DNA of 64,000 bases from Trebonia sp963737285 (GTDB lineage Bacteria; Actinomycetota; Actinomycetes; Streptosporangiales; Streptosporangiaceae). Shown here one piece after another: positions 44,277 to 52,875 of this stretch. Under the pieces are notes generated by a model, which saw only the letters and a program-made list of their open reading frames with translations, was not told where the DNA came from and ran no database searches. Every line of letters starts with the position of its first letter. Position 1 is the stretch's first letter. The stretch spans positions 186,001 through 250,000 of the forward strand of contig CAVTRT010000003.1 of the NCBI GenBank assembly GCA_963737285.1. The letters are read 5' to 3'. Position numbers and translations under genes: made by a program.

Positions 44277-45152
44277 ATGATCGGACAACCCCCCATCAGG
44301 CGACGTCTTCTCGGCAGGGCGCTGCGCAAGTATCGGGAGGCCATGGGATACGGGCTGCAGGACGCGGCTGAGCTCTTGCACTGCGACAGGTCCAAGCTGA
44401 GCAGGATCGAGACCGGGCAGCGCGGCATCGGCGTCCAGGACCTGCGCGCGCTGCTCGATGAGTACGGCGTGCCCCGCGCGGAGCAGGAGGCGCTGGCCGC
44501 CATCGCGCACCACGGTCATGACGCCGGCTGGTGGCACGGCTACCGGGACGTGCTGTCGGCGGCCGGCATCGACCTCGCCATCATGGAGGCGTCGGCGACG
44601 GAGATCTTGAGCTTCGATGCGCAGCTCATCCCGGAATTGCTCCGGACCGAGGACTACGCGCGGGCGGTGGCGCAGGCCGATCCGGGGCGCCCGACCGAGG
44701 AGCTGCGCGGCCGGGTCGTTGACTCCACCCTCATCCGCCAGTCGGTCGTCCTCAGCGACCGGCACGCCCGCGTGCGAGCGGTAGTCGCTGAGGGGGCCGC
44801 GCGGCAGATGGTCGGCGGGCCGGAGGTGATGCGGCGCCAGTTGCGGAGGCTGGCCAACTTGGGCGATGACAGCGGTAGCCCGGTCGGGGACGTGACCGTG
44901 CAGGTGCTGCCGTTCCAGCGCGGCGCCCACGCGGTGGCCGAAGCCGGGGCAGTGACGCTCTTGCGCTTCGCGACCGTGCCCGGCATGGGCGTCGTCCACC
45001 TAGGCGGCCTGAGCGGAGGGGCCAGCCTGGACGCACCGGAGGACCTCGCGCGGTACGCGCGGGCACTCGAACTGTTGCGGGGGACCGCGCTCACGCCCGC
45101 GGACTCGGTGATCCTGCTGCGGGACATGGCCAGGGCGCTGCCGCGCGGATAA
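44277..45152 (+). CDS. XRE-family regulator with DUF5753 domain
   Basis: A 291-residue regulator. Residues ~10-65 form the Cro/C1 HTH (ALRKYREAMGYGLQDAAELL, CDRSKLSRIETGQRG). The rest is the DUF5753 domain: GWWHGYRDVLSAAGIDLAIMEA, S-F-D-A-Q-L-I-P-E-LLRTEDYARA, VQVLPFQRGAHAV. Such proteins (WhiJ-type) usually act with DUF397 partners; none is adjacent, but a small ORF of unknown type lies convergently downstream. The ATG has GAGGAGAGA about ten bases upstream. A hairpin follows the gene. Confidence 0.93.
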   Translation: MIGQPPIRRRLLGRALRKYREAMGYGLQDAAELLHCDRSKLSRIETGQRGIGVQDLRALLDEYGVPRAEQEALAAIAHHGHDAGWWHGYRDVLSAAGIDLAIMEASATEILSFDAQLIPELLRTEDYARAVAQADPGRPTEELRGRVVDSTLIRQSVVLSDRHARVRAVVAEGAARQMVGGPEVMRRQLRRLANLGDDSGSPVGDVTVQVLPFQRGAHAVAEAGAVTLLRFATVPGMGVVHLGGLSGGASLDAPEDLARYARALELLRGTALTPADSVILLRDMARALPRG

Positions 45153-45166
45153 GGGGGCCAGGATAG

Positions 45167-45211
45167 CCGTCAGCCGGGTCCCGGTTGCGGCCCCGGGTAC
45201 CCGGCTGACGG
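45167..45211. terminator. Hairpin terminator after the XRE gene
   Basis: A 13-bp perfect inverted repeat, CCGTCAGCCGGGT and ACCCGGCTGACGG, with a 19-nt loop. It lies between convergent genes ending at 45152 and 45277. Confidence 0.75.
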
Positions 45212-45276
45212 ACGACTGCTACCGAGGCTTGCTCAGCCCCACGAAACACTCTTCATGCTCTGCCGCACCGCCTTAG

Positions 45277-45513
45277 CTACTTCCGCTCTCCGTACGGTTC
45301 CCCGGCCTCGCCTTGGGCGGCCGACTGGGCGTGCGCGAGTTCCCCCGCGTGCCGTTGGACGAGCATCGACCGCGGCGGCAGCTCAAGCTGCTTCGTCACG
45401 ATCCGCAGCTTGGCGACCAGTTCCTCAATGTCGCGCAACTGCCTACTGCCATCGGGGACGTCGATGTCCTCGCCGTTCTCCGTTACGGTCGGCACGCCGT
45501 TGCCGGTCGTCAT
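45277..45513 (-). CDS. Small protein of unknown family next to the XRE regulator
   Basis: A 78-residue ORF, hydrophilic, with a helix-prone centre (RQLRDIEELVAKLRIVTKQL) and an Ala/Gln/Glu-rich tail. ATG 45513 has AGGAG nine bases upstream, which supports translation. It is not DUF397. The helix has a heptad-like spacing of Leu/Ile, so a short coiled coil is possible. Its position convergent to the XRE gene is suggestive of a partner, but nothing in the sequence proves that. Confidence 0.55.
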   Translation of the reverse strand: MTTGNGVPTVTENGEDIDVPDGSRQLRDIEELVAKLRIVTKQLELPPRSMLVQRHAGELAHAQSAAQGEAGEPYGERK

Positions 45514-45766
45514 GGGCGGGAATCTCCTGGGGTGGGAGGGGGCTGGGGCTGCCTTGGGAGAGGCTAACTCCCTCGGCGGGTCTACCGTGACTTATCTTAC
45601 TCCCATTTGCCAAGTATGTAGTATCTGATGCGACAGTTAACCCGGTTATTCACAGAGGATTATCCAGGCGTGGCGGGGAGGTAGCGCCTGGTGCATAATC
45701 CCTGTTCAGAGATCCATGACCGGGGTCCATGAGGATCCCTTGAACGCCCTTCCAGAGCTGCTCGAC

Positions 45767-45859
45767 GCAAATGCACGCCATAATTCTCGCGACATCTGCA
45801 CGTGCATTCGGAGGGTGGTCCGGAGTGCAAATGCGCAGTACAGTGCACGTGCATTTGCA
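45767..45859. promoter_or_regulatory. Cluster of four TGCA-based palindromic sites
   Basis: Within 93 bp occur GCAAATGCACG (45767), TGCACGTGCATT (45797), TGCAAATGCGC (45826) and TGCACGTGCATTTGCA (45844). All are parts of one 22-bp palindrome, TGCAAATGCACG joined to its mirror CGTGCATTTGCA. The sites lie in the 390-bp non-coding gap between the small unknown ORF and the tetR remnant. A multi-site operator is the simplest reading. No other gene is visible in the gap. Confidence 0.5.
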
Positions 45860-45906
45860 GGTGAATAGGAACGGCCCGATTGTCGTGTGCCCTGCGAGGT
45901 GGCGCG

Positions 45907-46182
45907 CTAGCGCCTTGTCGCCTCGCGGCTACTGTGCGCGCGTACGACCTGTTCCATTTCCATCGGCGTCTGGGCTGGCAGCGGCAGTGGCGTGGCACCA
46001 TCGGGGCGTAGCGCGTCGAGGATCAGCGTGAGGTAGCGCTGCCAGAGGCCGGGCGCAGCGGGCGCGGCGTACTCGGCGGCGGTGGCGAGCATGGCCGTGA
46101 GCATCGGCACGTCAGTCGCGCGCAAGTCCGCCCGCAGTGCGCCCGCCTCCTGGGCACGGGTGACCAGGAGGACGACGACAGG
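45907..46182 (-). pseudogene. C-terminal remnant of a TetR regulator
   Basis: About 90 residues of a TetR ligand-binding domain remain: LLVTRAQEAGALRADLRATD, then VPMLTAMLATAAEYA, and LWQRYLTLILDALRP. The frame is open further upstream but meets a stop near 46225 without any DNA-binding HTH or good start codon. The missing first ~100 residues would have extended to where the exporter leader now lies. It probably once controlled the divergently encoded MFS exporter. Confidence 0.65.
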
Positions 46183-46280
46183 CCGCGCACGCGGAACACC
46201 TATACGATATCCGTAACGAAGGATTTATCTCCGTTTTGCCGGGTGGCCCGCGATGGACGCGGGCGGGCACCTCCGGCGGC

Positions 46281-46316
46281 TACCTCCAGACAGGCAGATA
46301 CCTCCAGACAGGCGGA
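46281..46316 (+). repeat. 18-bp direct repeat just before the MFS start
   Basis: TACCTCCAGACAGGCAGA and TACCTCCAGACAGGCGGA are adjacent, ending seven bases before the ATG at 46323. The second copy provides the GGCGGAG used as the ribosome-binding site. Confidence 0.7.
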
Positions 46317-46322
46317 GCGCCA

Positions 46323-47879
46323 ATGTCCGAGATGAGCGTCCCGGTGCCGGCCGGGGCTGGGGTGCCGGGAGCGCCCGATAAGCGACGCTGGCTGATCCTC
46401 GCCGTCATCGGGATCGCCCAGCTCATGGTCGTCCTCGACATGACTGTGATGAACCTGGCGCTGCCGTCGGCGCAGCATGCGCTGAGCTTCAGCAACGCCG
46501 ACCGTCAGTGGATCGTGACGGCGTACTCGCTGTCGTTCGGCAGCCTGCTGCTGTTCTGCGGCCGGATGGCCGACCTGATTGGCCGCAAGATCGTCTTCAT
46601 CACCGGCCTGGCCGGATTCGCCGCCGCGTCGGCGGTCGGCGGGGCCTCGGTCAACTTCACGATGCTGGTGACCGCGCGTGCCTGCCAGGGCGTCTTCGGG
46701 GCGATGCTCGCGCCGGCCGCCCTGTCGCTGCTGACTACCACGTTCAGCGACCCGAAGGAGCGAGGCAGGGCGTTCGGCGTCTACGGCGCGATCGCGGGCG
46801 CCGGCGGCGCGGTCGGGCTGCTGCTAGGTGGCGCGCTCACCGAGTACCTGTCCTGGCGGTGGTGCCTGTACATCAACCTCTTCTTCGCGGCAGTGGCCAT
46901 CGCCGGCGGCGCACTGCTGCTGCGCGACCAGCCGCGACGGCAGGGAAGCCGGCTGGACTTTTCCGGTGTCCTGCTGGTGTCCGGTGGCGTCTTCTGCCTG
47001 GTATACGGGTTCGCCAACGCGGCGCTCCACTCCTGGGGGGCGCCCTCCACATACGGTTTCCTGGCCGTCGGCGTGATCTTGCTGGCGCTCTTCGTCACCT
47101 GGCAGGGCCGGACCGTCCACCCGTTGCTGCCGCTGCGGGTCGTCCTGGATCGCAACCGAGGTGCCGCCTACCTCGGCATCCTCATCGTCGGTGCCGGGAT
47201 GTTCGGAGTCTTCCTGTTCCTGACCTACTACATGCAGGGAATCCTCGGCTACTCGCCCGTCGTCAACGGCCTGGCGTTCCTGCCGATGGTGTTCTGCATC
47301 GCCATCGCGGCCAATGTGTCCAACATCGTGCTGCTGCCCCGGATCGGCCCCAAGCCGATCGTCATCGTCGGAACGCTGCTGCTGACAGGCGGACAGGTTT
47401 GGCTCACTCAGGTTGGGGTGCACAGCAGCTACGCGCAGGCCATCCTCGGGCCCATCCTGGTGACCGGGCTCGGCATGGGCCTGATGTTCTCCACCTGCAT
47501 GAACACCGGCACCTTCGGGGTCAGGCCACAGGACGCCGGCGTCGCCTCGGCCGCCGTCAACACCGGCCAGCAGCTCGGTGGCTCGATCGGCACCTCGCTG
47601 CTGAACAGCATCGCGGTGAGCGCCGCGGCCAGCTACATCGCCGCGAACGCCCGGACCTTCCACGGCCCGGCCCTGGCGCTGCAGGCGGCGGCCGCCGTGC
47701 ACAGCTATACAACCGTGTTCTGGTGGGGCGCTGGCGTCTTCCTGTGCGGTACGGTCATCTGCGGCACGCTGATGCGGCGCGGCCCGCTGTACGTCAAGCC
47801 CGGCTCCCCGCCGCCACAGGCTGAGCCAGCGGCCGCCGGTGAGCCGGATGCCATCGGAGTCCCGCCGCACCTGGGGTAG
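46323..47879 (+). CDS. MFS drug exporter, DHA2 (EmrB/QacA) family
   Basis: A 518-residue exporter with 14 helices: IGIAQLMVVLDMTVMNLALP (motif D1), F-C-G-R-M-A-D-L-I-GRK (motif A), R-A-C-QGVFGAMLAPAALSL, and motif C-like AGAGGAVGLLLGGALTEYLS. A Pro/Ala tail closes the protein. It would export drugs or metabolites using protons. The ATG at 46323 is preferred over upstream in-frame starts. A truncated tetR lies divergently upstream, so its regulation may have been lost. Confidence 0.92.
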   Translation: MSEMSVPVPAGAGVPGAPDKRRWLILAVIGIAQLMVVLDMTVMNLALPSAQHALSFSNADRQWIVTAYSLSFGSLLLFCGRMADLIGRKIVFITGLAGFAAASAVGGASVNFTMLVTARACQGVFGAMLAPAALSLLTTTFSDPKERGRAFGVYGAIAGAGGAVGLLLGGALTEYLSWRWCLYINLFFAAVAIAGGALLLRDQPRRQGSRLDFSGVLLVSGGVFCLVYGFANAALHSWGAPSTYGFLAVGVILLALFVTWQGRTVHPLLPLRVVLDRNRGAAYLGILIVGAGMFGVFLFLTYYMQGILGYSPVVNGLAFLPMVFCIAIAANVSNIVLLPRIGPKPIVIVGTLLLTGGQVWLTQVGVHSSYAQAILGPILVTGLGMGLMFSTCMNTGTFGVRPQDAGVASAAVNTGQQLGGSIGTSLLNSIAVSAAASYIAANARTFHGPALALQAAAAVHSYTTVFWWGAGVFLCGTVICGTLMRRGPLYVKPGSPPPQAEPAAAGEPDAIGVPPHLG

Positions 47880-47912
47880 GCGCGGTGCGGGAAGGCACTG
47901 CCTGTGGCGGCC

Positions 47913-49709
47913 CTACATCCGTGCTTTCCGCGACGGCTTCGCACGGTGCGCGGTAGCGTCGGCCGCCTCGCTCAGGCGCGGCAGGAAGACCGTGAACCGC
48001 GTCAGGCCAGGACGGCTCGCCGCCTGGACGGAGCCGCCATGCGCGCCGATCACGGCATCGACGATGGCCAGGCCCAGGCCAGTGGAGGCGGGGTCGGTCG
48101 CGTGCGACCGGGCGGCGTCCGCGCGGGTGAACCGCTCGAACAGGTCGGGCAGCAGGTCTAGGGGGATGCCCAGCCCGTCGTCCGTTACGGTCAGTACCAC
48201 CCGGGGAGCTGGCGGCACGGTGCCCCGGCGCACCGTCGCGGCAGGGGTGCCGTCGTCCGCCGCCGGCACGTCGTCCGGGAGCGTCGCGGACGCGGCGCTG
48301 AGCTTGACGGTGACCGTGGTCCCCCCCGGCGTGTGCCGGCCCGCGTTGCTGAGCAGGTTGCCGAGTACCTGCCGCAGCCGGTGCTCGTCGCCGGCCACCA
48401 TGACCGGGTCGTCGGGCAGGTCTAGCACCCACCGGTGGCCGGGCCTGGCGACCTGGGCGTCGCTCGTCGCGTCGATGGCCAGCCGGGACATGTCGACCGG
48501 GTCCCGCTCCAGCGGCCGGCCTGCGTCAAGCCGCGCGAGCAGCAGCAGGTCATCGACGAGCACCGTCATCCGGGTCGACTCCGATAGCACCCGGTTCAGT
48601 GCATGGATTACCGAGCCGGGCGAGTCACCCGGCTGGCGCAGGGCGAACTCCGCGTAGCCCCGAATCGCGGCCAGCGGGGTGCGTAGCTCGTGGCTAGCGT
48701 CGGCGGCGAACCGGCGCAACCGGGTCTCGGAGGCATTGCGCCGCGCGAGGGCGGTCTGGACGTGCCCTAGCATCCGGTTGAAGGCCGCGCCCAGCTGGCC
48801 TGTCTCGGTGCGCGGGTCAGTGTCCGGCACCCCGGCGGGGAACGCGACCTCGCCCCACTCAAGCGGCAGCTCGGCGACTTCGGACGCGGTGGCGGCCACC
48901 CGCCGTAGCGGGCGCGTCGACAGTCCGACCCACACGGTGCCCAAGACGGTGGCAAGGGCCAGCACCAGGCCGAAGACGACGAGCTCCGCCGCGGCGAGGT
49001 CGTGCAGCGTGTCCTCGATGCCAGCCAGCGGCAGGCCCGTGATGCAGGTCGCGCCGCTGTCGGAGTCGCTGATGGCCGTCAGCGCGTACTCGCCGTTCAG
49101 CGGGCCCAGGGTCCGGTAGTAGACCGGCAGCTTGTCCATGTCCTGGGGGTGCCGGGTCACGGGCAGCTGTCGCAGCGTCTGCTCATCGGCCGGGGAAAGC
49201 GCGGCCCGCGACAGTCCTTCGACGCTCGGGGCGATCACGCCGGCCGGTGAAATGGTTGCCTCAAGCGTTCCGGGGGCCAGCCCGGTGCAGGTCTGCGACA
49301 GCTTGGGAGCGTCGCCGCCGTATTTAAGGACGGATGTGCAGTGATACCACTGGCTGGTCGCGGTCTTCAACTGGCCGCTGATCTCCCCCAGCAGCGAGGC
49401 CCTGGTCGCGAAGTACGTGGTCACGCCTACGGTCGCGCAGCCGATGGCCAGCAGCGCGACCAGCCCGGCGATGAGCCGGCCGCGCAGTGTCCTGGGGAGC
49501 ACTGTCTTGGGGAGCACTGTCTTGGGGAGCACTGTCTTAGGGAGCACTGTCTTAGGGAGCACTGTCTTAGGGAGCAGCCTCTTAGGCAGCGCGGTCGTTG
49601 CCAGCAGGGCCTGGCGAAGCAGTGTCCCGCGGAGCGGGATCGTCTGGCCTGCCGCCCCGCGACGCCGCCCCCGGTGCGGGCGGCGGGACGGCCCGGCCAC
49701 CAGCGTCAC
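47913..49709 (-). CDS. Sensor histidine kinase (TrcS/PrrB-like) with N-terminal pentapeptide repeats
   Basis: A 598-residue two-TM sensor. After a basic cytoplasmic start come five copies of V-L-P-K-T, then TM1 (LIAGLVALLAIGCATVGV), a ~140-residue extracellular domain with three or four cysteines, TM2 near residue 245, HAMP, the HisKA box ASHELRTPL with His near residue 338, N-box NLLSNAGRHTP and G-boxes DDGLGIP and GLGLAIVDAV. It autophosphorylates and passes the phosphate to the response regulator encoded upstream; the two genes overlap by GTGA. The repeat array lies before TM1 and is unusual. Confidence 0.93.
   Translation of the reverse strand: MTLVAGPSRRPHRGRRRGAAGQTIPLRGTLLRQALLATTALPKRLLPKTVLPKTVLPKTVLPKTVLPKTVLPRTLRGRLIAGLVALLAIGCATVGVTTYFATRASLLGEISGQLKTATSQWYHCTSVLKYGGDAPKLSQTCTGLAPGTLEATISPAGVIAPSVEGLSRAALSPADEQTLRQLPVTRHPQDMDKLPVYYRTLGPLNGEYALTAISDSDSGATCITGLPLAGIEDTLHDLAAAELVVFGLVLALATVLGTVWVGLSTRPLRRVAATASEVAELPLEWGEVAFPAGVPDTDPRTETGQLGAAFNRMLGHVQTALARRNASETRLRRFAADASHELRTPLAAIRGYAEFALRQPGDSPGSVIHALNRVLSESTRMTVLVDDLLLLARLDAGRPLERDPVDMSRLAIDATSDAQVARPGHRWVLDLPDDPVMVAGDEHRLRQVLGNLLSNAGRHTPGGTTVTVKLSAASATLPDDVPAADDGTPAATVRRGTVPPAPRVVLTVTDDGLGIPLDLLPDLFERFTRADAARSHATDPASTGLGLAIVDAVIGAHGGSVQAASRPGLTRFTVFLPRLSEAADATAHRAKPSRKARM
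49496..49578. repeat. 15-bp tandem repeat, about five copies, in the kinase gene
   Basis: The unit GGGAGCACTGTCTTG or its variant ending TTA is repeated from about 49496, with degenerate copies at both ends. On the minus strand it encodes V-L-P-K-T. The units differ by one base in two subgroups, so expansion probably happened in steps. Confidence 0.85.
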
Positions 49710-50518
49710 CCAGCCGGCTTCAGCACGTACCCGACGCCGCGGACGGTGTGGATCAGCGGATCCCGGCCCGCGTCGATCTTCTTGCGCAGGTAGCTGATGT
49801 ACAGCTCGACGACGTGCGCCTGCCCGCCGAAATCGTAGTTCCAGACCCGGTCGAGGATCTGCGCCTTGGACAGCACCCGCCGGGGGTTGCGCATCATGAA
49901 GCGCAGCAGCTCGAACTCGGTGGCCGTCAGGTCGATCAGCTCGCCGCCGCGGCGGACCTCACGGGCGTCCTCGTCCATGGTCAGGTCGGCAACAGCCAGG
50001 GCGCCCTCGACGGTGGACCTGGCCAGGTTGGCCCGGCGCACCAGCCCCCGCAGCCTGGCGAGGACTTCCTCCAGGCTGAACGGCTTGGTGACGTAGTCAT
50101 CGCCGCCAGCGGTGAGGCCGGCCACCCGGTCTTCAACCGCGTCACGGGCCGTCAGGAACAGCACGCAGATGTCCGGCAGTTCCTGCCGCATCCGGCGCAT
50201 GACCTCGACGCCGTCGAAGTCCGGCAGCATGATGTCCAGGACAACGGCGTCCGGGCGGAACTCCCGTGCGGCGCGGACCGCGTCCGTGCCGTTGCCCACG
50301 GTACGCACGTTCCACCCCTCGTAGCGCAGCACGCTGGACAGTAGTTCCGCGAGACTCGGCTCGTCATCCACGACCAGAACCCGAACTGGCGTGCCATCCG
50401 CGCGCAGGGTGCTGACACGCGGCTGCTGGGCTGGCGCCGCAGCGGCTGGGACGGTCGCCGGCACTGTCGCGCCGTTCGCCGCCGTCGCAGGGCCACCATT
50501 CGCGGGGTAGTCAGGCAT
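49706..50518 (-). CDS. OmpR-family response regulator (TrcR-like)
   Basis: A 270-residue regulator. After a ~45-residue Ala/Pro-rich N-terminus comes the receiver domain: VLVVDDEPSLAELL, phosphoacceptor Asp in VVLDIMLPDFDG (about residue 95), LFLTARD, and Lys in DYVTKPFSLEE. Then follows the winged-helix DNA-binding domain (DLTATEFELLRFMMRNP, VVELYISYLRKKID, IHTVRGVGYVLK). ATG 50518 is taken as the start. It is cotranscribed with and overlaps the kinase gene. The signal is unknown. Confidence 0.94.
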   Translation of the reverse strand: MPDYPANGGPATAANGATVPATVPAAAAPAQQPRVSTLRADGTPVRVLVVDDEPSLAELLSSVLRYEGWNVRTVGNGTDAVRAAREFRPDAVVLDIMLPDFDGVEVMRRMRQELPDICVLFLTARDAVEDRVAGLTAGGDDYVTKPFSLEEVLARLRGLVRRANLARSTVEGALAVADLTMDEDAREVRRGGELIDLTATEFELLRFMMRNPRRVLSKAQILDRVWNYDFGGQAHVVELYISYLRKKIDAGRDPLIHTVRGVGYVLKPAG

Positions 50519-50747
50519 GTCCGTTCGCAATCATGTGGGGTCCGCAGTCCTACCCCATAGGATGGCAAGCTGATCAGGGGGAAGGTGCCCACGTTCTGTA
50601 TGGATTCCCTCTGAGAATGCCCGGCAATCACCGTAAAGTTTCGATGAGAATGCGTTCCGTGACGTCGGACCTGGCCCGGTCACGACGGGCAAGGCGGGCG
50701 GTGCAGGCCGAGACCCGGCAAGTGATGAAGCTGCCTTCGCCGGGCCG

Positions 50748-51350
50748 TTAGCTGTCCAGCACCCGGGCGAGCTTGGAATCCTTGCTCGCCGGCCGTGCTC
50801 CAGCGGCCAGCAGCAGGTCCGCGGCAGCGGCCAGCACCTCGGGCGGCGTCCCCTCGGGCACCTCAACCTCCACCTCGCGCCACCGCAGCGGCTCGTCGGC
50901 TGACCCCTCGCGTTGTGCGGTCACCAGGTCGTCGGCCACCTCGGCAAGGATGTCGCAGGGGGTCCGCAGGACAGTGCGGACGGTTCGCTGCGTCGCAAGG
51001 GAAGCGATCGGGCGCAGCGGCAGGCCGGCCGTGACGTCGGAAACCAGGTCGGCGAGCTGGGCAGGAACATGTCCCTCCGGGCCAGCGGCCAGCGGCGCGT
51101 GGATCTCACGCCTGGCCTGGGCGCTGACCGGGAGCTTAAGGTGCCAGCCCTCATCGGTCCCTCCCGTCCGGCGGCGGAGAGTGATCTTGCTCGCCGCCAG
51201 GCGGTTGCCCGGGGTGTCGTAGTAGGTCGCCGACAGGTGGTGAGTCACCGGCGCGCTGACTGCCTGACAACCGGGGAGGGCGCTGAGATCGGGCAGCGTG
51301 AACCCGCCATCGACGTCGAACTTCTGCTCGATCTCCAGGTGATCGGCCAT
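50748..51350 (-). CDS. CYTH-domain triphosphatase-like protein
   Basis: A 200-residue CYTH (CyaB/thiamine triphosphatase) domain. The signature ExExK is near the N-terminus as LEIEQKFDV; later strands carry A-T-Y-Y-D-T, K-I-T-L-R-R-R-T and G-W-H-L-K-L-P, and the metal-binding WREVEVEVPEG near the end. CYTH enzymes hydrolyse triphosphates such as tripolyphosphate inside a charged tunnel. Actinomycete relatives often carry an extra CHAD domain, which is absent here. It is divergent from the mannosyltransferase gene. Confidence 0.9.
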   Translation of the reverse strand: MADHLEIEQKFDVDGGFTLPDLSALPGCQAVSAPVTHHLSATYYDTPGNRLAASKITLRRRTGGTDEGWHLKLPVSAQARREIHAPLAAGPEGHVPAQLADLVSDVTAGLPLRPIASLATQRTVRTVLRTPCDILAEVADDLVTAQREGSADEPLRWREVEVEVPEGTPPEVLAAAADLLLAAGARPASKDSKLARVLDS

Positions 51351-51426
51351 GCCTGCCTCCCGTTATTGCCCGCCGGGTAACTTAGCGCGGTCACGACGCG
51401 CTGGTGAACACATTAGAGTGCCTGCC

Positions 51427-52875
51427 ATGAGACCAGCGACGAGCCCTGGAACGGGCGTGCCTGACTCCGCGGGCGCTAGTACTGGCGACGGCACTGGCGC
51501 CCGGGGCGCCGCCACCGGCGGCGCCCCGGGCGTCTGGGCCGGCGGGCGCGGGTCGCGGGCGCTGCTGATCGCGGGAGCCGTCGTCGCGGTCGCCGCCGCG
51601 GTGGCCTACCTCGTGGCGCTGGCGACGCACCCGCTGAAGACCAACCTGGATGGCTTTGACCTGCAGGTCTACCTCGGCGGCGCGCATGAGGCCCTGCACA
51701 AGCCGCTGAACCTCTACAGCTGGCACTACCGCAACGACCTCGGGATTCAGTTCACCTACACCCCGTTCGCGGCCCTGCTGTTCGCCGGCGGGCTGGCGGT
51801 CCCGTTCAAGGCGCTGATGGCGCTGGTGTCGATCGTGAGCGTGTTCGCGCTGGCGGCCACGGTGTGGATCGCGTTCCGTGAGCTGGGCTGGCGCTCGCTG
51901 GCCAGCCGGGCCGGGGCGACGCTGCTGGTGACGGGGCTGGTGTTCTGGACCGAGCCGGTTCAGCGCGAGCTGTACCTGGGCCAGGTCGAGCTCGCGCTGA
52001 TGGGGCTGGTCGTCTGGGACATGTGCCAGCCGGACCACCGCCGCTGGAAGGGCGCCGGTGTCGGCCTTGCGGCCGGGATCAAGCTGGTGCCGGCGCTGTT
52101 CATCGTTTACCTGCTGCTGACCAGGCGGCTGCGGGCTGCGCTGGTCGCCTGCGGGTCGTTCCTCGTCACGGTCGTGATCGGGTTCATCGCAGTGCCGCAC
52201 GCCTCGGTGACGTGGTGGCTGCGCTTCTACTTCTGGCAGGCGGGCCGGACAGGCTTCGTCGGCGACCAGCAAAATCAGTCGCTGCGTGGCATCATCACCC
52301 GATTCATGGGGAGCGTGACCGCGGGGGAGGTGCCCTGGCTGATCGGCTTCGTCGTCGTAGGGGTGGTCGGGCTGGCGGCCGCCGTCGTGCTGTGGAACAG
52401 CGGGCGCGCGTGGGGCCGGTTCGCCGGGCTGATGGCGTGCGGGCTGACCGCGCTGCTCATCTCGCCGATCAGCTGGGACCATCACTGGGTGTGGATCGCG
52501 CCGGGCGTTGCGGTCCTCCTCGACGCGGGCGTCCGCGCCGCCTCCAGCCGGGCCGCGCGGGCGTGGTGGCAGGGGCTGGCCGGACTGGTCCTGGTGGCCT
52601 ATGGCGCGTGGCCGGATTTCTGGTGGCCGAATGCCGGGCTGCTGCAGGGCGGGCTGATCAACTACGCCCCGGCGGCCGTGTTCGCGCACGGCGACAACCC
52701 CAACTACCCCGAATACCACTGGCATGGCCTGCAGCTCCTCGCGGGAAACCTCTACCTGCTCGGCGGCCTTGGCCTGTTCGCGGTCACGCTGGCAATAGCG
52801 ATCCGGCTGGTCCGGTCCGACGGCACTAGGCTGCTGTCCCTCCCCCTGCCATCAATCAGAAGGGGCGCACGGTGA
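51427..52875 (+). CDS. GT87 polyprenol-phosphate mannosyltransferase-like membrane protein
   Basis: A 482-residue protein with about ten helices. The family motif D-L-Q-V-YLGGA (with the catalytic Asp in the first loop) follows TM1, then F-T-Y-T-P-F-A-A-L, and the later SPISWDHHWVW loop is very typical of GT87 enzymes such as PimE. They transfer mannose from polyprenol-phosphate-mannose to outer-surface glycolipids. ATG 51427 is preferred over 51349. A Gly/Ala-rich ~40-residue start precedes TM1. Its 3' end overlaps that of the convergent moeA by 20 bp. Confidence 0.85.
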   Translation: MRPATSPGTGVPDSAGASTGDGTGARGAATGGAPGVWAGGRGSRALLIAGAVVAVAAAVAYLVALATHPLKTNLDGFDLQVYLGGAHEALHKPLNLYSWHYRNDLGIQFTYTPFAALLFAGGLAVPFKALMALVSIVSVFALAATVWIAFRELGWRSLASRAGATLLVTGLVFWTEPVQRELYLGQVELALMGLVVWDMCQPDHRRWKGAGVGLAAGIKLVPALFIVYLLLTRRLRAALVACGSFLVTVVIGFIAVPHASVTWWLRFYFWQAGRTGFVGDQQNQSLRGIITRFMGSVTAGEVPWLIGFVVVGVVGLAAAVVLWNSGRAWGRFAGLMACGLTALLISPISWDHHWVWIAPGVAVLLDAGVRAASSRAARAWWQGLAGLVLVAYGAWPDFWWPNAGLLQGGLINYAPAAVFAHGDNPNYPEYHWHGLQLLAGNLYLLGGLGLFAVTLAIAIRLVRSDGTRLLSLPLPSIRRGAR

